The position numbers and the translations under genes are program-made. From assembly GCF_003675875.1 (NCBI RefSeq), contig NZ_RCDI01000002.1, positions 436,786 to 500,785 on the forward strand: a stretch of 64,000 bases of DNA, in the 5' to 3' direction. Shown piece by piece: positions 1 through 8,245 of the stretch. Under the pieces are notes generated by a model. The model was not told the DNA's origin, did not search any database, and saw only the letters and a program-made list of their open reading frames with translations. Origin of the DNA: Halostella limicola (GTDB lineage Archaea > Halobacteriota > Halobacteria > Halobacteriales > Natronoarchaeaceae). Within the stretch, counting starts at the first letter, position 1. Each line of letters starts with the position of its first letter.

Positions 1-620
1 TACAGGTCGTCGGCGGCGCTGTAGTTGACGGCGTCGTCGAAGCCCAGTTCCCCCGTGAGCCACTCGACCTTCTCGTCTGCGCCGGCGACGCCGACGACGC
101 GACAGCCGTTCAGCTTCGCGATCTGGCCGACGACGGAGCCGACCGCTCCCGCCGCGCCCGAGACGAGCACGGTGTCGCCGGGACGCGGCTCCGCCACGTC
201 GAGCAGGCCGAAGTAGGCGGTCCGCCCGGGCATCCCGAGCACGCCGAGCGCCGTCGATACCGGAGCGAGGTCGGGGTCGACGGGGCGCAGGTCGTCGCCG
301 TCGGCGGTCGCGTACTCGGCCCACAGGAGGTCGCCGTTGACCACGTCGCCCGCCTCGAAGTCGGGGTGGTTCGACTCGACGACGTCGCCGACGACACCGG
401 CGCGCATCACGTCGCCGACCTCCCACGGGTCCGCGTAGGACTCGGCGTCGCGCATCCGTCCGCGCATGTAGGGGTCGACCGAGAGGTAGCGCGTCCGCAC
501 GAGCACCTCGCGGGGGCCGGGGTCGGGAACCTCGCCCTCGACCAGTTCGAAGTTCTCCGCCGTCGGATCACCGGTCGGTCGGCTCGCCAGCGTCCACTGC
601 CGGTTGGTGTCAGCGACCAT
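1..620 (-). CDS. NADP-dependent MDR oxidoreductase (N-terminal part; gene runs off the window)
   Basis: The first 206 residues of a medium-chain reductase of the leukotriene B4/enone-reductase type (CurA/YncB-like), which reduces activated double bonds with NADPH. Visible marks are the early SVDPYMRGRM segment typical of this subfamily, a GroES-like domain to about residue 125, and the Rossmann motif SGAAGAVGSVVGQIAK with the following VGVAGADEK that binds the 2'-phosphate side of NADP. No zinc-ligand cysteines are seen, as expected for the zinc-free subfamily. The start is the ATG at 618-620. The C-terminal half lies before base 1. The physiological substrate is unknown. Confidence 0.85.
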   Translation of the reverse strand, partial: MVADTNRQWTLASRPTGDPTAENFELVEGEVPDPGPREVLVRTRYLSVDPYMRGRMRDAESYADPWEVGDVMRAGVVGDVVESNHPDFEAGDVVNGDLLWAEYATADGDDLRPVDPDLAPVSTALGVLGMPGRTAYFGLLDVAEPRPGDTVLVSGAAGAVGSVVGQIAKLNGCRVVGVAGADEKVEWLTGELGFDDAVNYSAADDL

Positions 621-706
621 GCCCCGGGAGACGGGCGGGCGACGGATGTCGCTTTGGACGGCGGCGAGGGACGGGGCCGACCCGTCGGCTCCGGGATCGG
701 GGCCGG

Positions 707-3700
707 TCAGGAGGCGACGCCGTGAGCGTCCGGGTCCTCGCCGTCCGCGGCCGGGAGCGTGAACGAGAACGTCGCACCCTCGCCGGGCTCGGACTCGACC
801 CAGACGTCGCCGCCGTGGCGCTCGACGATGCGCCGGCAGAGCGCCAGACCGATCCCGGTCCCCTCGTGCTCCTCGCGGCCGTGCAACCGCTCGAACACCT
901 CGAAGATCCGGTCCTGGTCCTCGGGGTCGATGCCGATACCCTCGTCGCTGACCGAGATCACCCACTCGTTCCCCTCCCGCTCGGCGGAGATGTGCACTCG
1001 CGGCGGCTCGTCGCCGCTGTAGGTGAGCGCGTTGCTCACGAGGTTCTGGACCACCTGCCGCAGTTGGTCGGGGTCGCCCTCGACGCGGGGGAGCGGCTCC
1101 GTTTCGACCTCGGCGTCGCGCTCCTCGATCCGGACCTGCAGGTCGTCGAGGACGTCGCTCGCGACCGCGTCCATGTCGACCGGTTCGAACGGGTCGCCCC
1201 GCGTCTCGACCCGCGAGTACTCGAGCAACCCGTCGATCATGTCGCGCATTCGCCCGGCCCCGTCGACCGCGAACTCGATGAACTCGCGGCCGTCCTCGTC
1301 GAGTTCGTCCGCGTACCGGTTCTCGATCAGCCGGAGGTAGCTGGAGACCATCCGCAGCGGCTCCTGCAGGTCGTGTGACACCGCGTAGGCGAACTGTTCG
1401 AGGCGCTCGTTGGACTCCTCCAGCTTGCGCTGGTACTCCTTGCGCTCGGTGACATCCGCGAACGTGACCACCGCACCCGTGATCCGGTCACCGTCGCGCA
1501 TCGGCGTGCCGCTGACCGAAACCCACACGCGCTCGCCGTCCCGGCGCTCGATCCCGACCTCCACGTCGTGGACCGTCTCGCCGTTCTCCAGGATCCGGTA
1601 GGTAGGGGTCTCGTCGGGAGCGATCGCGGTTCCGTCCGAGGCGATCGGCTTCAGCAGCTCGGTCCGTCGCTCCTGGTCGCCGACCGCGTCGGGCAAGTAC
1701 CCCAGGATCTCCTCGGTTCGGTCGTTGACGAGGTCGAACGCGCCGTCGGCGTCGAGGGTCGCGATCCCGACGGGGCTCGTCTCGACGATCCGCTCGATGA
1801 GGTTCCGCTCCTCGCGCAGCGCCTGTTCTCGCTCCTTGCGCTCGGTGATGTCCCGGATGATGCCCGTGAAGAGCTGCTCGCCCTCGTACTCGATCTCGCT
1901 GAACGAGATCGCGAGCGGGATCTCCGTCCCGTCCGCGCGCACGCCGGGCAGTTCGACGTAGTCCCAGTCGAGGGTGCGCTCGCCCGTTTCGAGGTATCGC
2001 CCGAACGCGTCGTAGTGGCGGTCGACCAGTTCGTCGGGCATGAGCGTGGTCAGCGACTCGCCGAGCAGTTCCGCGCGGTCGTAGCCGAACATCTCCTCGA
2101 TCGCGGGGTTCACCGACCGAACCACGCTGTCCTCGTCGATGGTGACGATGACGTCGTTCGCCGCCCCCATGATCGCCCGGTACTGGGCTTTCAGCTCCGT
2201 GATGTCCTCTTCGACGACCACCACCCACTGGATCTCCCCGTCGTCGTCCGTGATCGGTTCGGCGTTCACCGAGAGCCACTTGCGCTTCTCGCCCGACGGC
2301 TCGACGCGGGCCTCCCAGCCGTACACGGGGCTTCCCGTGTCCATCACCCTCGCGAACGGGCGGTCGTCGAGGGGGATCGGGTCGCCGCGCTCGTCGTAGA
2401 ACGCACGGTCGGCGACCTCGATCCGATCCTCGTCGCTGCCGGAGAGGCCGTGCAGCGCCAGCGCCCGCGAGTTCGCGCGTTCGACGTCGCCGTCCGCGCC
2501 GAACACCGAGATGCCGACCGGCGCGGCCTCCATTACCTGTTCGAGGAGGGCGTACTGCCGGTCGAGCGCTCGCTCGGTCTGCTTCCGCGAGACCAGGCTG
2601 CCGAGGTCCCGCGCGACGGAGGCCACGGTCTCGACCAGCCGGTCGTCGGCCTCGCGCCGATCGGAGCGGTAGAACTCGAGGACGACCGCGAGTTCGCCGT
2701 CGGCGACGACGGGGACGCCCAGTCCGGCCCGCAACCCGACCTCGGCCGCCGGGTCGGTGCGGGGGTAGACGTCCGCGGGGACCGACGTGACATCGTGGAA
2801 CCAGACCGGCTCCGTCAGTTCCAGCACGCGGCCCGGGATCCCCTCGCCGGGGCCGAACGTGAAGTCGCGCGACGCTGCCTCGAACGACGCGAAGGATTCG
2901 GACTCGACGTACGACGCGGGGGAACGCTCGACGCGGCCGTCGTCGTTCGGCACCCACGCCTGCCCCACCTCCCAGTCGGTCCACTGGCAGACGTCCCGCA
3001 GCGCCGCCCGGAGGCCGTCCTCCAGCGTCGCGGCCTCCGCGATGGACTGGCTCACGGACAGCTGGAGCTGGCGCTCCTCGTCGGTCCGCTTTCGGTCGGT
3101 GACGTCGTAGTAGAACTCGACCCGCCCGCCGGCGTACCGGCCGGTCTCGATGGGCTTGCTGCGGTGCTCCAGCCAGCGGTCGTCCTCGCCCTCGGGGGTG
3201 GTCCGGACCTCGAACTCCTCCGCGTACGTGTTGTCGTCGTACGTCGAGAGGACGGTATCGGCGAAGTCGTCCGGCTCCGCGACGGCGCCGGTGATCGTCT
3301 CCCGGACGAGCGCCCGCTTGTCCCGGCCGATGACGTCCATCCCCGCCAGTCCCAGATACCGCTTCGCCGCCTCGTTGATCCAGGCGACGGTGAACTCCGC
3401 GTCGAGGACGACGACGCCGACGGCGACGCCGTCCAGCACGTCGTTGACCAGCGACGGGTACTCCTCCAGCGCCGGTCCGGGCGAGGTCGACGAACTCGCG
3501 GTCTGCACGGGTCGCCACCAGACGCGGTCCGACGCGCCCGCGGACTTCGCCTCTAGCTCGCCGTGCTCGGCGAGACGCTCCAGGCAGTCGCGCACCGCCT
3601 CCTTCGACCGGTCGAGGACCGCCGCGACCTCGGCGGTCGAGAGGGGTTCGCAGGGGTCGTCCCGCCGGTCGAAGACGGCCAGTACCTCGGCGCTGGCGTC

Positions 3701-3724
3701 GTCGGGCGGGGTCGACGATGACAT
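707..3724 (-). CDS. Multi-PAS/GAF sensor histidine kinase with N-terminal winged helix
   Basis: A 1005-residue soluble sensor kinase with no membrane segment, so it senses inside the cell. Order: winged-helix-like segment (about 15-70), PAS (85-200), GAF (215-370), three more PAS domains (about 375-760), HisKA with phosphoacceptor His784 in AVSHDLQEP, and an HATPase domain with N-box QNLVSNALTYS, DEGIGI and GTGIGLAL motifs. The start is the ATG at 3722-3724; the frame stays open upstream, but translation there loses family resemblance. No response regulator is adjacent; the nearest is the stand-alone receiver at 12438. The C-terminal third is closely related to the kinase at 8246-11710, including 72 identical bases. 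Input signal is unknown. Confidence 0.9.
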   Translation of the reverse strand: MSSSTPPDDASAEVLAVFDRRDDPCEPLSTAEVAAVLDRSKEAVRDCLERLAEHGELEAKSAGASDRVWWRPVQTASSSTSPGPALEEYPSLVNDVLDGVAVGVVVLDAEFTVAWINEAAKRYLGLAGMDVIGRDKRALVRETITGAVAEPDDFADTVLSTYDDNTYAEEFEVRTTPEGEDDRWLEHRSKPIETGRYAGGRVEFYYDVTDRKRTDEERQLQLSVSQSIAEAATLEDGLRAALRDVCQWTDWEVGQAWVPNDDGRVERSPASYVESESFASFEAASRDFTFGPGEGIPGRVLELTEPVWFHDVTSVPADVYPRTDPAAEVGLRAGLGVPVVADGELAVVLEFYRSDRREADDRLVETVASVARDLGSLVSRKQTERALDRQYALLEQVMEAAPVGISVFGADGDVERANSRALALHGLSGSDEDRIEVADRAFYDERGDPIPLDDRPFARVMDTGSPVYGWEARVEPSGEKRKWLSVNAEPITDDDGEIQWVVVVEEDITELKAQYRAIMGAANDVIVTIDEDSVVRSVNPAIEEMFGYDRAELLGESLTTLMPDELVDRHYDAFGRYLETGERTLDWDYVELPGVRADGTEIPLAISFSEIEYEGEQLFTGIIRDITERKEREQALREERNLIERIVETSPVGIATLDADGAFDLVNDRTEEILGYLPDAVGDQERRTELLKPIASDGTAIAPDETPTYRILENGETVHDVEVGIERRDGERVWVSVSGTPMRDGDRITGAVVTFADVTERKEYQRKLEESNERLEQFAYAVSHDLQEPLRMVSSYLRLIENRYADELDEDGREFIEFAVDGAGRMRDMIDGLLEYSRVETRGDPFEPVDMDAVASDVLDDLQVRIEERDAEVETEPLPRVEGDPDQLRQVVQNLVSNALTYSGDEPPRVHISAEREGNEWVISVSDEGIGIDPEDQDRIFEVFERLHGREEHEGTGIGLALCRRIVERHGGDVWVESEPGEGATFSFTLPAADGEDPDAHGVAS

Positions 3725-3887
3725 ACCCGGTTCTATCCCACGAAGGATAAAGTAGTATCGTCCGTTCTCGGGCCGTCCCCTCCGTCGTTTTCCGCGGCCG
3801 CAGTGGCGGCGCGCGCAGGCCAACCGACCCGATCCGATTAATTCCCTCGACACCCCACTTACCACATCCCCGCGGCAGCAGGGAACG

Positions 3888-4195
3888 ATGGTCGAAAACC
3901 GCCGCCGAGCGCCGGACTGGAGCCCCGACAGAGGGCTGCGGGCCAGGATGGTCGCGGGCGACGCTCTCGTGCTGGCGAGCGCGCTGGAGACCTTCTCTCG
4001 TCGACGCCCGACCACGACCTCCGCACCCTCGACGGCAGCGTCGAGGCGCTGTACGTCGCCCCGCTCGACTTCGCGGAGTTCACCGAGGACGGCGACGACG
4101 GCCTGCTGAGCAGGGACCTCTTCCCGGACACCCACCCCGAGACGGCCGACCGGATCGAGCGGCTGCAGTCGATGGCCGCCGACCTGGAGCGGTGA
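3888..4195 (+). pseudogene. Possible frameshifted small gene in the 640-base gap after the kinase
   Basis: The gap 3725-4364 holds no intact convincing gene. From ATG 3888 one frame gives a plausible start (MVAGDALVLASALETFS at its inner part), then becomes arginine/threonine-rich noise. The +2 frame from 4001 to the TGA ending at 4195 has normal acidic halophile composition (DLRTLDGSVEALYVAPLDF and onward, ending MAADLER). Joining the two halves at about 4000 needs one indel. This reads like a broken or mis-sequenced gene of about 95 residues. I do not recognise the family, and chance composition cannot be excluded. Confidence 0.35.
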
Positions 4196-4300
4196 GCGCG
4201 GACAGTGCCGGGGATCACGGCTCCGGACGTTCATTTCGTCGTCGCCAGTAATACGGATATTCCCCCGGTAGCGGCCGCGGAAAGCGGCGCATGCTTATCT

Positions 4301-4333
4301 CCGCTCCCGGCGTAGTAGGCCGGGAAGGAGCGG
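4301..4333 (+). other. Imperfect inverted repeat before the DUF4013 gene
   Basis: CCGCTCC-CGGC at 4301-4311 can pair with GCCG-GGAAGGAGCGG at 4319-4333, leaving a short internal bulge. It lies 32 bp before the DUF4013 start codon, so in a transcript with a leader it would form a GC-rich hairpin. Function is unknown. Confidence 0.35.
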
Positions 4334-4364
4334 GGTCGAACGATTCCGACTCCACACTCACACC

Positions 4365-5075
4365 ATGTTCACAGCATCACTCAGCTACCTTCGCAACACC
4401 GAGGGCTGGGAGCGCACGGCCGTCATCGGCGGCCTGCTCGGCGCTTTCAGCTTCCTCGTGATCCCCGCGTTCGCCGCGACGGGGTACCTGCTTCGCGTCC
4501 TGCGCGAGACGATGCGCGGCGACGACGAGGGCGCGCCCGCCTTCGACGACTGGGAGGCGATGACCGTCGACGGTCTGAAAGCGGCCGTCATCGGCCTGGC
4601 CTACGCGTTCCTCCCGAGCGCCCTCTTCGCCGTCGCCGCCACGGCTGGCGTCGCCGGGCTGCTCTCCGGGAGCGACGCGGGCGCGGTGACCGGCGGCCTC
4701 GTGCTGATCGCCAGCACGCTCGTCGCCGCCGTCCTCGCCCTCGCGTCGGCTTACGTGCTCCCGGCGGCGATCCTGAACTACGCGGACAAGGGCCGAATCG
4801 GCGCCGGCTTCGCCGCCGGCGAGGTCGGAGCGATGCTTGTCTCCCGCGAGTACGCGACCGCGTTCGGCTACGCGCTCGTCCTCGGCATCGCGGTCGGGCT
4901 CGCCGGCGGCGTGCTGAACGCCGTCCCGGTCCTCGGCTACGTCGCCACTGCGTTCGTCGCGTTCTACGCCGCCGTCGCGTCGGCGTGGATCTTCGGCACG
5001 GCCTACGCCGAGATGTACCCGGTCGACGTGACGGCCGGCAGCGACGGCGCTCCGGACGAGCGGGTCGTCGTCTGA
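4365..5075 (+). CDS. DUF4013 family membrane protein
   Basis: A 236-residue integral membrane protein. It has about five or six hydrophobic segments, and its N-terminal pattern (SLSYLRNTEGWERTAVIGG, then GYLLRVLRETMRGD and AFDDWEAMTVDGLKA) is the signature of DUF4013, common in haloarchaea and methanogens. The family has no established biochemical role. The gene stands alone, 82 bp before the metallo-beta-lactamase gene on the same strand, and may be co-transcribed with it. Start is the ATG preceded by a short leader containing the inverted repeat at 4301-4333. Confidence 0.8.
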   Translation: MFTASLSYLRNTEGWERTAVIGGLLGAFSFLVIPAFAATGYLLRVLRETMRGDDEGAPAFDDWEAMTVDGLKAAVIGLAYAFLPSALFAVAATAGVAGLLSGSDAGAVTGGLVLIASTLVAAVLALASAYVLPAAILNYADKGRIGAGFAAGEVGAMLVSREYATAFGYALVLGIAVGLAGGVLNAVPVLGYVATAFVAFYAAVASAWIFGTAYAEMYPVDVTAGSDGAPDERVVV

Positions 5076-5157
5076 CCGCGCCACGGCCCCACTGTCCGAC
5101 CCGCGGACGGTCACGGACGATCGAAAACGTTTCTCCGCCGCCGGGACAGGGACGACC

Positions 5158-6144
5158 ATGGACCGGATCACGCTGTCGAACGCCGCGTTCGAGGGGGACA
5201 ACAACGTCTACCTCTTCGCGGACGGCCCCGAGACGGTGCTCGTCGACACCGGCGATGGGGCCGCGACGACCCGGGAGCAACTGGAGCGCGCGCTCGGAGA
5301 CCGCGGCGTCTCGCTCGCGGACGTCGACCGCGTCTTCCTCACCCACTGGCACGGCGACCACACCGGACTCGCCGGGCCGATCCAGGCCGAGAGCGGCGCC
5401 GACGTGTACGTCCACGCCCGCGACGCGCCGCTGGTCGAAGGTGACGAGGACGCCTGGGCCGCGATGCACGAGAAGCAGGACGCCTACTTCGAGCAGTGGG
5501 GCATGCCCGCGGACCAGCGGGCCGCCCTCCGCGAGCGGATGGCCGGCGCGGGACCGGGCGACGTGACCCCCGACGTGACGACGTTCGAGGACGGCGAGAC
5601 GTTCTCGTTCGACGGGCACGATCTCCGCGTCGTCCACACCTCCGGCCACGCCGACGGCCTCTGTCTCTTCGAGATCGACGGCGGCCGCGAGGTGTTCTCC
5701 GGCGACGCGCTCCTCCCCCAGTACACGCCGAACGTCGGCGGCGCGGACGTCCGCGTCGAGCGCCCCCTCGAAAAGTACCTCCGGGCGCTCCGACGCATCG
5801 CAGACGCCGACTACGACCGCGCGTGGCCCGGCCACCGCGACCCCATCGACGACCCGACCGGCCGCGCCGAGTACATCATCGACCACCACGAGGAGCGGTC
5901 GTGGCGCGTCCTCGACGCCCTCCGGCGGAAGGGCCCCTGCGACACGTGGACGGTGAGCGACGACCTGTTCGGCGATCTGGAGGGGATCCACATCCTCCAC
6001 GGCCCCGGCGAGTCCTACGCCCACCTCGAACACCTAGAGCGCGAGGGCTCGGTCGTCCGCGAGGGGAACGAGTACCGACTCGCGGACGGCGTCGCGGAGC
6101 GGTTGGAAGCGACGGACGGCGAGCGGTGGGCGTTGGAGTACTGA
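5158..6144 (+). CDS. Metallo-beta-lactamase fold hydrolase
   Basis: A 328-residue hydrolase of the MBL superfamily. The metal-binding signature H63-W-H65-G-D67-H68 is present, followed by the later histidines in HTSGHADG and the aspartate in FSGDALLP, and a final PGHRDP histidine. These are enough for a dinuclear zinc site. The C-terminal 80 residues (HHEERSWRVLDALRRKG onward) form the helical extension seen in LACTB2/glyoxalase-II-like members, which often act on thioesters or nucleic acid ends. The exact substrate cannot be read from the sequence. Start is the ATG at 5158. Confidence 0.88.
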   Translation: MDRITLSNAAFEGDNNVYLFADGPETVLVDTGDGAATTREQLERALGDRGVSLADVDRVFLTHWHGDHTGLAGPIQAESGADVYVHARDAPLVEGDEDAWAAMHEKQDAYFEQWGMPADQRAALRERMAGAGPGDVTPDVTTFEDGETFSFDGHDLRVVHTSGHADGLCLFEIDGGREVFSGDALLPQYTPNVGGADVRVERPLEKYLRALRRIADADYDRAWPGHRDPIDDPTGRAEYIIDHHEERSWRVLDALRRKGPCDTWTVSDDLFGDLEGIHILHGPGESYAHLEHLEREGSVVREGNEYRLADGVAERLEATDGERWALEY

Positions 6145-6152
6145 AACGGACC

Positions 6153-6428
6153 TCACGGCTCCTCCTCGCTCTCCTCGGCGATCGCCGCTCGGAGCGCCTG
6201 CCCGGTGCAGGACTCGCTGTCGACCACGGTCCCGCCGTCGTCGAGGGTCACGAGCGCGTACTTCGCGGTCGAGATGTAACCCCGCGGGGCCGCCTTCACG
6301 CCGACGAGGTACCCCTCGTCAACGGGCGCGGCGTCGACCACTTCGGCGTCCTGCCGGTCGGTGTGGATCGCCCTGAGAACGTGCGTGACCGCCGCCGCCC
6401 GGAGGCCGGGATCGAGTTCCTCGTCCAT
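6153..6428 (-). CDS. Small haloarchaeal protein of unknown function
   Basis: A 91-residue acidic soluble protein. It is convergent with the MBL hydrolase (9 bp between stops) and lies 43 bp downstream of the next minus-strand gene, so it may share that transcript. The sequence looks like a single small alpha/beta domain: VVDAAPVDEGYLVGVKAAP, then STAKYALVTLDDGG. One cysteine (SCTGQ). I do not recognise a named family. Composition and codon use match the neighbours, so it is probably real. Confidence 0.65.
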   Translation of the reverse strand: MDEELDPGLRAAAVTHVLRAIHTDRQDAEVVDAAPVDEGYLVGVKAAPRGYISTAKYALVTLDDGGTVVDSESCTGQALRAAIAEESEEEP

Positions 6429-6471
6429 ACCCGACCTTCGCGCGCGAGGGCCATCTATCTTCGCGGCGTTC

Positions 6472-6795
6472 TCACTCCGCGTCCGCGAACCCGAACTCCC
6501 GGCGCAGTTCCCGCTCGATGCCGTCGACGAGTTCGTCGAGCACGGCGTCGAACTGCTCGTGGTCGGCCACCGCGCCGACGCGACCGTGCGGGTCGTCGGG
6601 GAGTTCGACGCGGAACTCGCCGTCGCCCTCGTAAAAGGGCTCGCTCTCGTCCAGCACCTGCCGGTCGACGGCCTTCAGGACCGACGAGTCGTACCGGCCG
6701 TGCAGGTCCTGGTAGGCGCTCCTGTACGCCGTCTGGAGCTCGTCGAGGTAGTGGACGTACTTGTCCTCGAACTTCTCGGGGTCGAACTCGGTCAC
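6472..6795 (-). CDS. DUF5783-like haloarchaeal protein
   Basis: A 107-residue acidic protein starting MTEFDPEKFEDKYVHYLDEL, with FYEGDGEFRVELP in the middle. This pattern fits the haloarchaeal DUF5783 family as I remember it; no function is established. No cysteine cluster, membrane segment or nucleic-acid motif is visible. It precedes the 91-residue gene on the same strand and follows the exported protein gene by 43 bp, so the three minus-strand genes from 8116 to 6153 could form one transcript. Confidence 0.7.
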   Translation of the reverse strand: MTEFDPEKFEDKYVHYLDELQTAYRSAYQDLHGRYDSSVLKAVDRQVLDESEPFYEGDGEFRVELPDDPHGRVGAVADHEQFDAVLDELVDGIERELRREFGFADAE

Positions 6796-6838
6796 GGCCG
6801 ACCGTTGCGGGCCGAGCGGGGAAACGCTGCCGAAACCG

Positions 6839-8116
6839 TCAGTCGGACCCGTCGCAGGCGCCGCGCCGGATCGTGACCCGCTCGTCGAGCGCGAGTTCGG
6901 TGCGGTCCGGGTCGTCGGCGTCCCCGGAGAGCGCGACCCACGTCTCGACCTCGCCCTCGTTGTACTCGCCGGCGAGTTCCGCCGCGTCGTTGAACGCGGG
7001 GTCGATCGTCAGTTCGTCGAGGTCGGCGAGCCCGCGGAACGCGCCGCCGTCCGTGCGCCCGGCGCCCCACGTCCACGAGACGGTGGCCTCGTCCCCGTCG
7101 CGGTCCCAGACGTCGTAGCTCGTCTGCCCGTCGTAGTCGTCGTCCCGCACGACCCATTCGCCCGACTCTGGCAGGCCGGTCATCTCGAAGGTGACGTACC
7201 CCCCGTCGGAGTCGCCGTCGAGGCGGCCGTGGACGACGACGAGGCTGAGGCCCTCGGGGCCGTCGTAGAGGAAGAGGACGCTCGCGTCGCCCTCCTGCAG
7301 GTCGGTCGTCCCGTGGGAGCTGTACGTCCCCGCCGCCGGGTCGGTGAACGGCGCCCGGTAGTCGTAGAACGCCTCGACCGGGTCGTCGCCCGGGAGCGGC
7401 GCGAAGGGGACGCAGTCGTCGCCCTGTTCGAGCGCGAACTCGGCGTCGTCGCGCTCCGTTTCCCGCGTTTCGTCATCGTCGGAGCCGAGGTCGTCGAGGC
7501 TCCCGACCGGTTCGCCGTTCACCCACACCGTCGCTCGTCCCTCAACCTCGAACTCGGTGAACTCGCCGGTGTACACGTAGCTGTCCCGCTCGCCGGCCTC
7601 CGAGACGGTCCCGCGGACCTCGCTCTCGTCGTCGATCTCGTCGTCGCCGTCCGCGTCGGGGCCTTTCGTCACGGCGTCGGTCACGCCGATCCGGTACTCG
7701 ACGCCGTCTTCCCGCGCTTCGATCGTGACGGAGTTCGTGTCCCGCAGGTCGATCCGCTCGCCGTTGACGAGCACCGTCGCCGACCCGCGGAGGACGAACT
7801 CGGTGACTTTCCCGGCGAAGCGGTAACTGTCCCGCTCGCCGCTCTCCACGGCCCCGCGCACCACGCCGTCCTCGATCTCGTCGTCGCCGTCCGCGTCCGG
7901 CCCCTTCTCCACGTCGCCGTCGACGGCGAACCGGTACGCCACGGTCTCGTCCCCGCCCCGTATCGTCAGCTCGTTCGGCAGGTCGTCAGCGGCGCGGGAG
8001 CGCCCGGCGAGCGCCCGCAGGCCGCCGACGCCGATCCCCGTCGCCGCGAGCCCCTTCAGCACGTTTCGCCGACCAGTGCGACCGTCGCCCCCCTGTAGTT
8101 CGGTTCGATCTACCAT
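6839..8116 (-). CDS. Tat-exported protein with duplicated 80-residue module
   Basis: A 425-residue protein. The N-terminus carries a twin-arginine signal (RTGRRNVLKGLAATGIGVGG, ending near AGRSRA), so it is exported folded. Two tandem modules of about 80 residues follow (48-127 and 128-210). Each contains a V/I-Y-R strand pattern, an acidic KGPDADGDDEI loop, GERDSY, F-T-E-F, and a V-N-G-E turn, suggesting beta-sandwich repeats with a possible calcium-like acidic loop. The C-terminal half (about 235-425) is a separate domain rich in Y, W and D (DVWDRDGDEATVSWTWGAG). The ATG at 8116 is preferred over the GTG at 8128. No lipobox is visible, and function is unknown. Confidence 0.78.
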   Translation of the reverse strand: MVDRTELQGGDGRTGRRNVLKGLAATGIGVGGLRALAGRSRAADDLPNELTIRGGDETVAYRFAVDGDVEKGPDADGDDEIEDGVVRGAVESGERDSYRFAGKVTEFVLRGSATVLVNGERIDLRDTNSVTIEAREDGVEYRIGVTDAVTKGPDADGDDEIDDESEVRGTVSEAGERDSYVYTGEFTEFEVEGRATVWVNGEPVGSLDDLGSDDDETRETERDDAEFALEQGDDCVPFAPLPGDDPVEAFYDYRAPFTDPAAGTYSSHGTTDLQEGDASVLFLYDGPEGLSLVVVHGRLDGDSDGGYVTFEMTGLPESGEWVVRDDDYDGQTSYDVWDRDGDEATVSWTWGAGRTDGGAFRGLADLDELTIDPAFNDAAELAGEYNEGEVETWVALSGDADDPDRTELALDERVTIRRGACDGSD

Positions 8117-8245
8117 CCGGAATCCCACCGTATCTCAGCCCGCGCCGCTACATAGGACCTGTTGAGACCTGACTGGTACTACCCGAGCGGTGTGGTGTCT
8201 CCCGGCGGAGGCTTCAGGCGGGCGCGGAGCGCGGACCCGCCCGCC

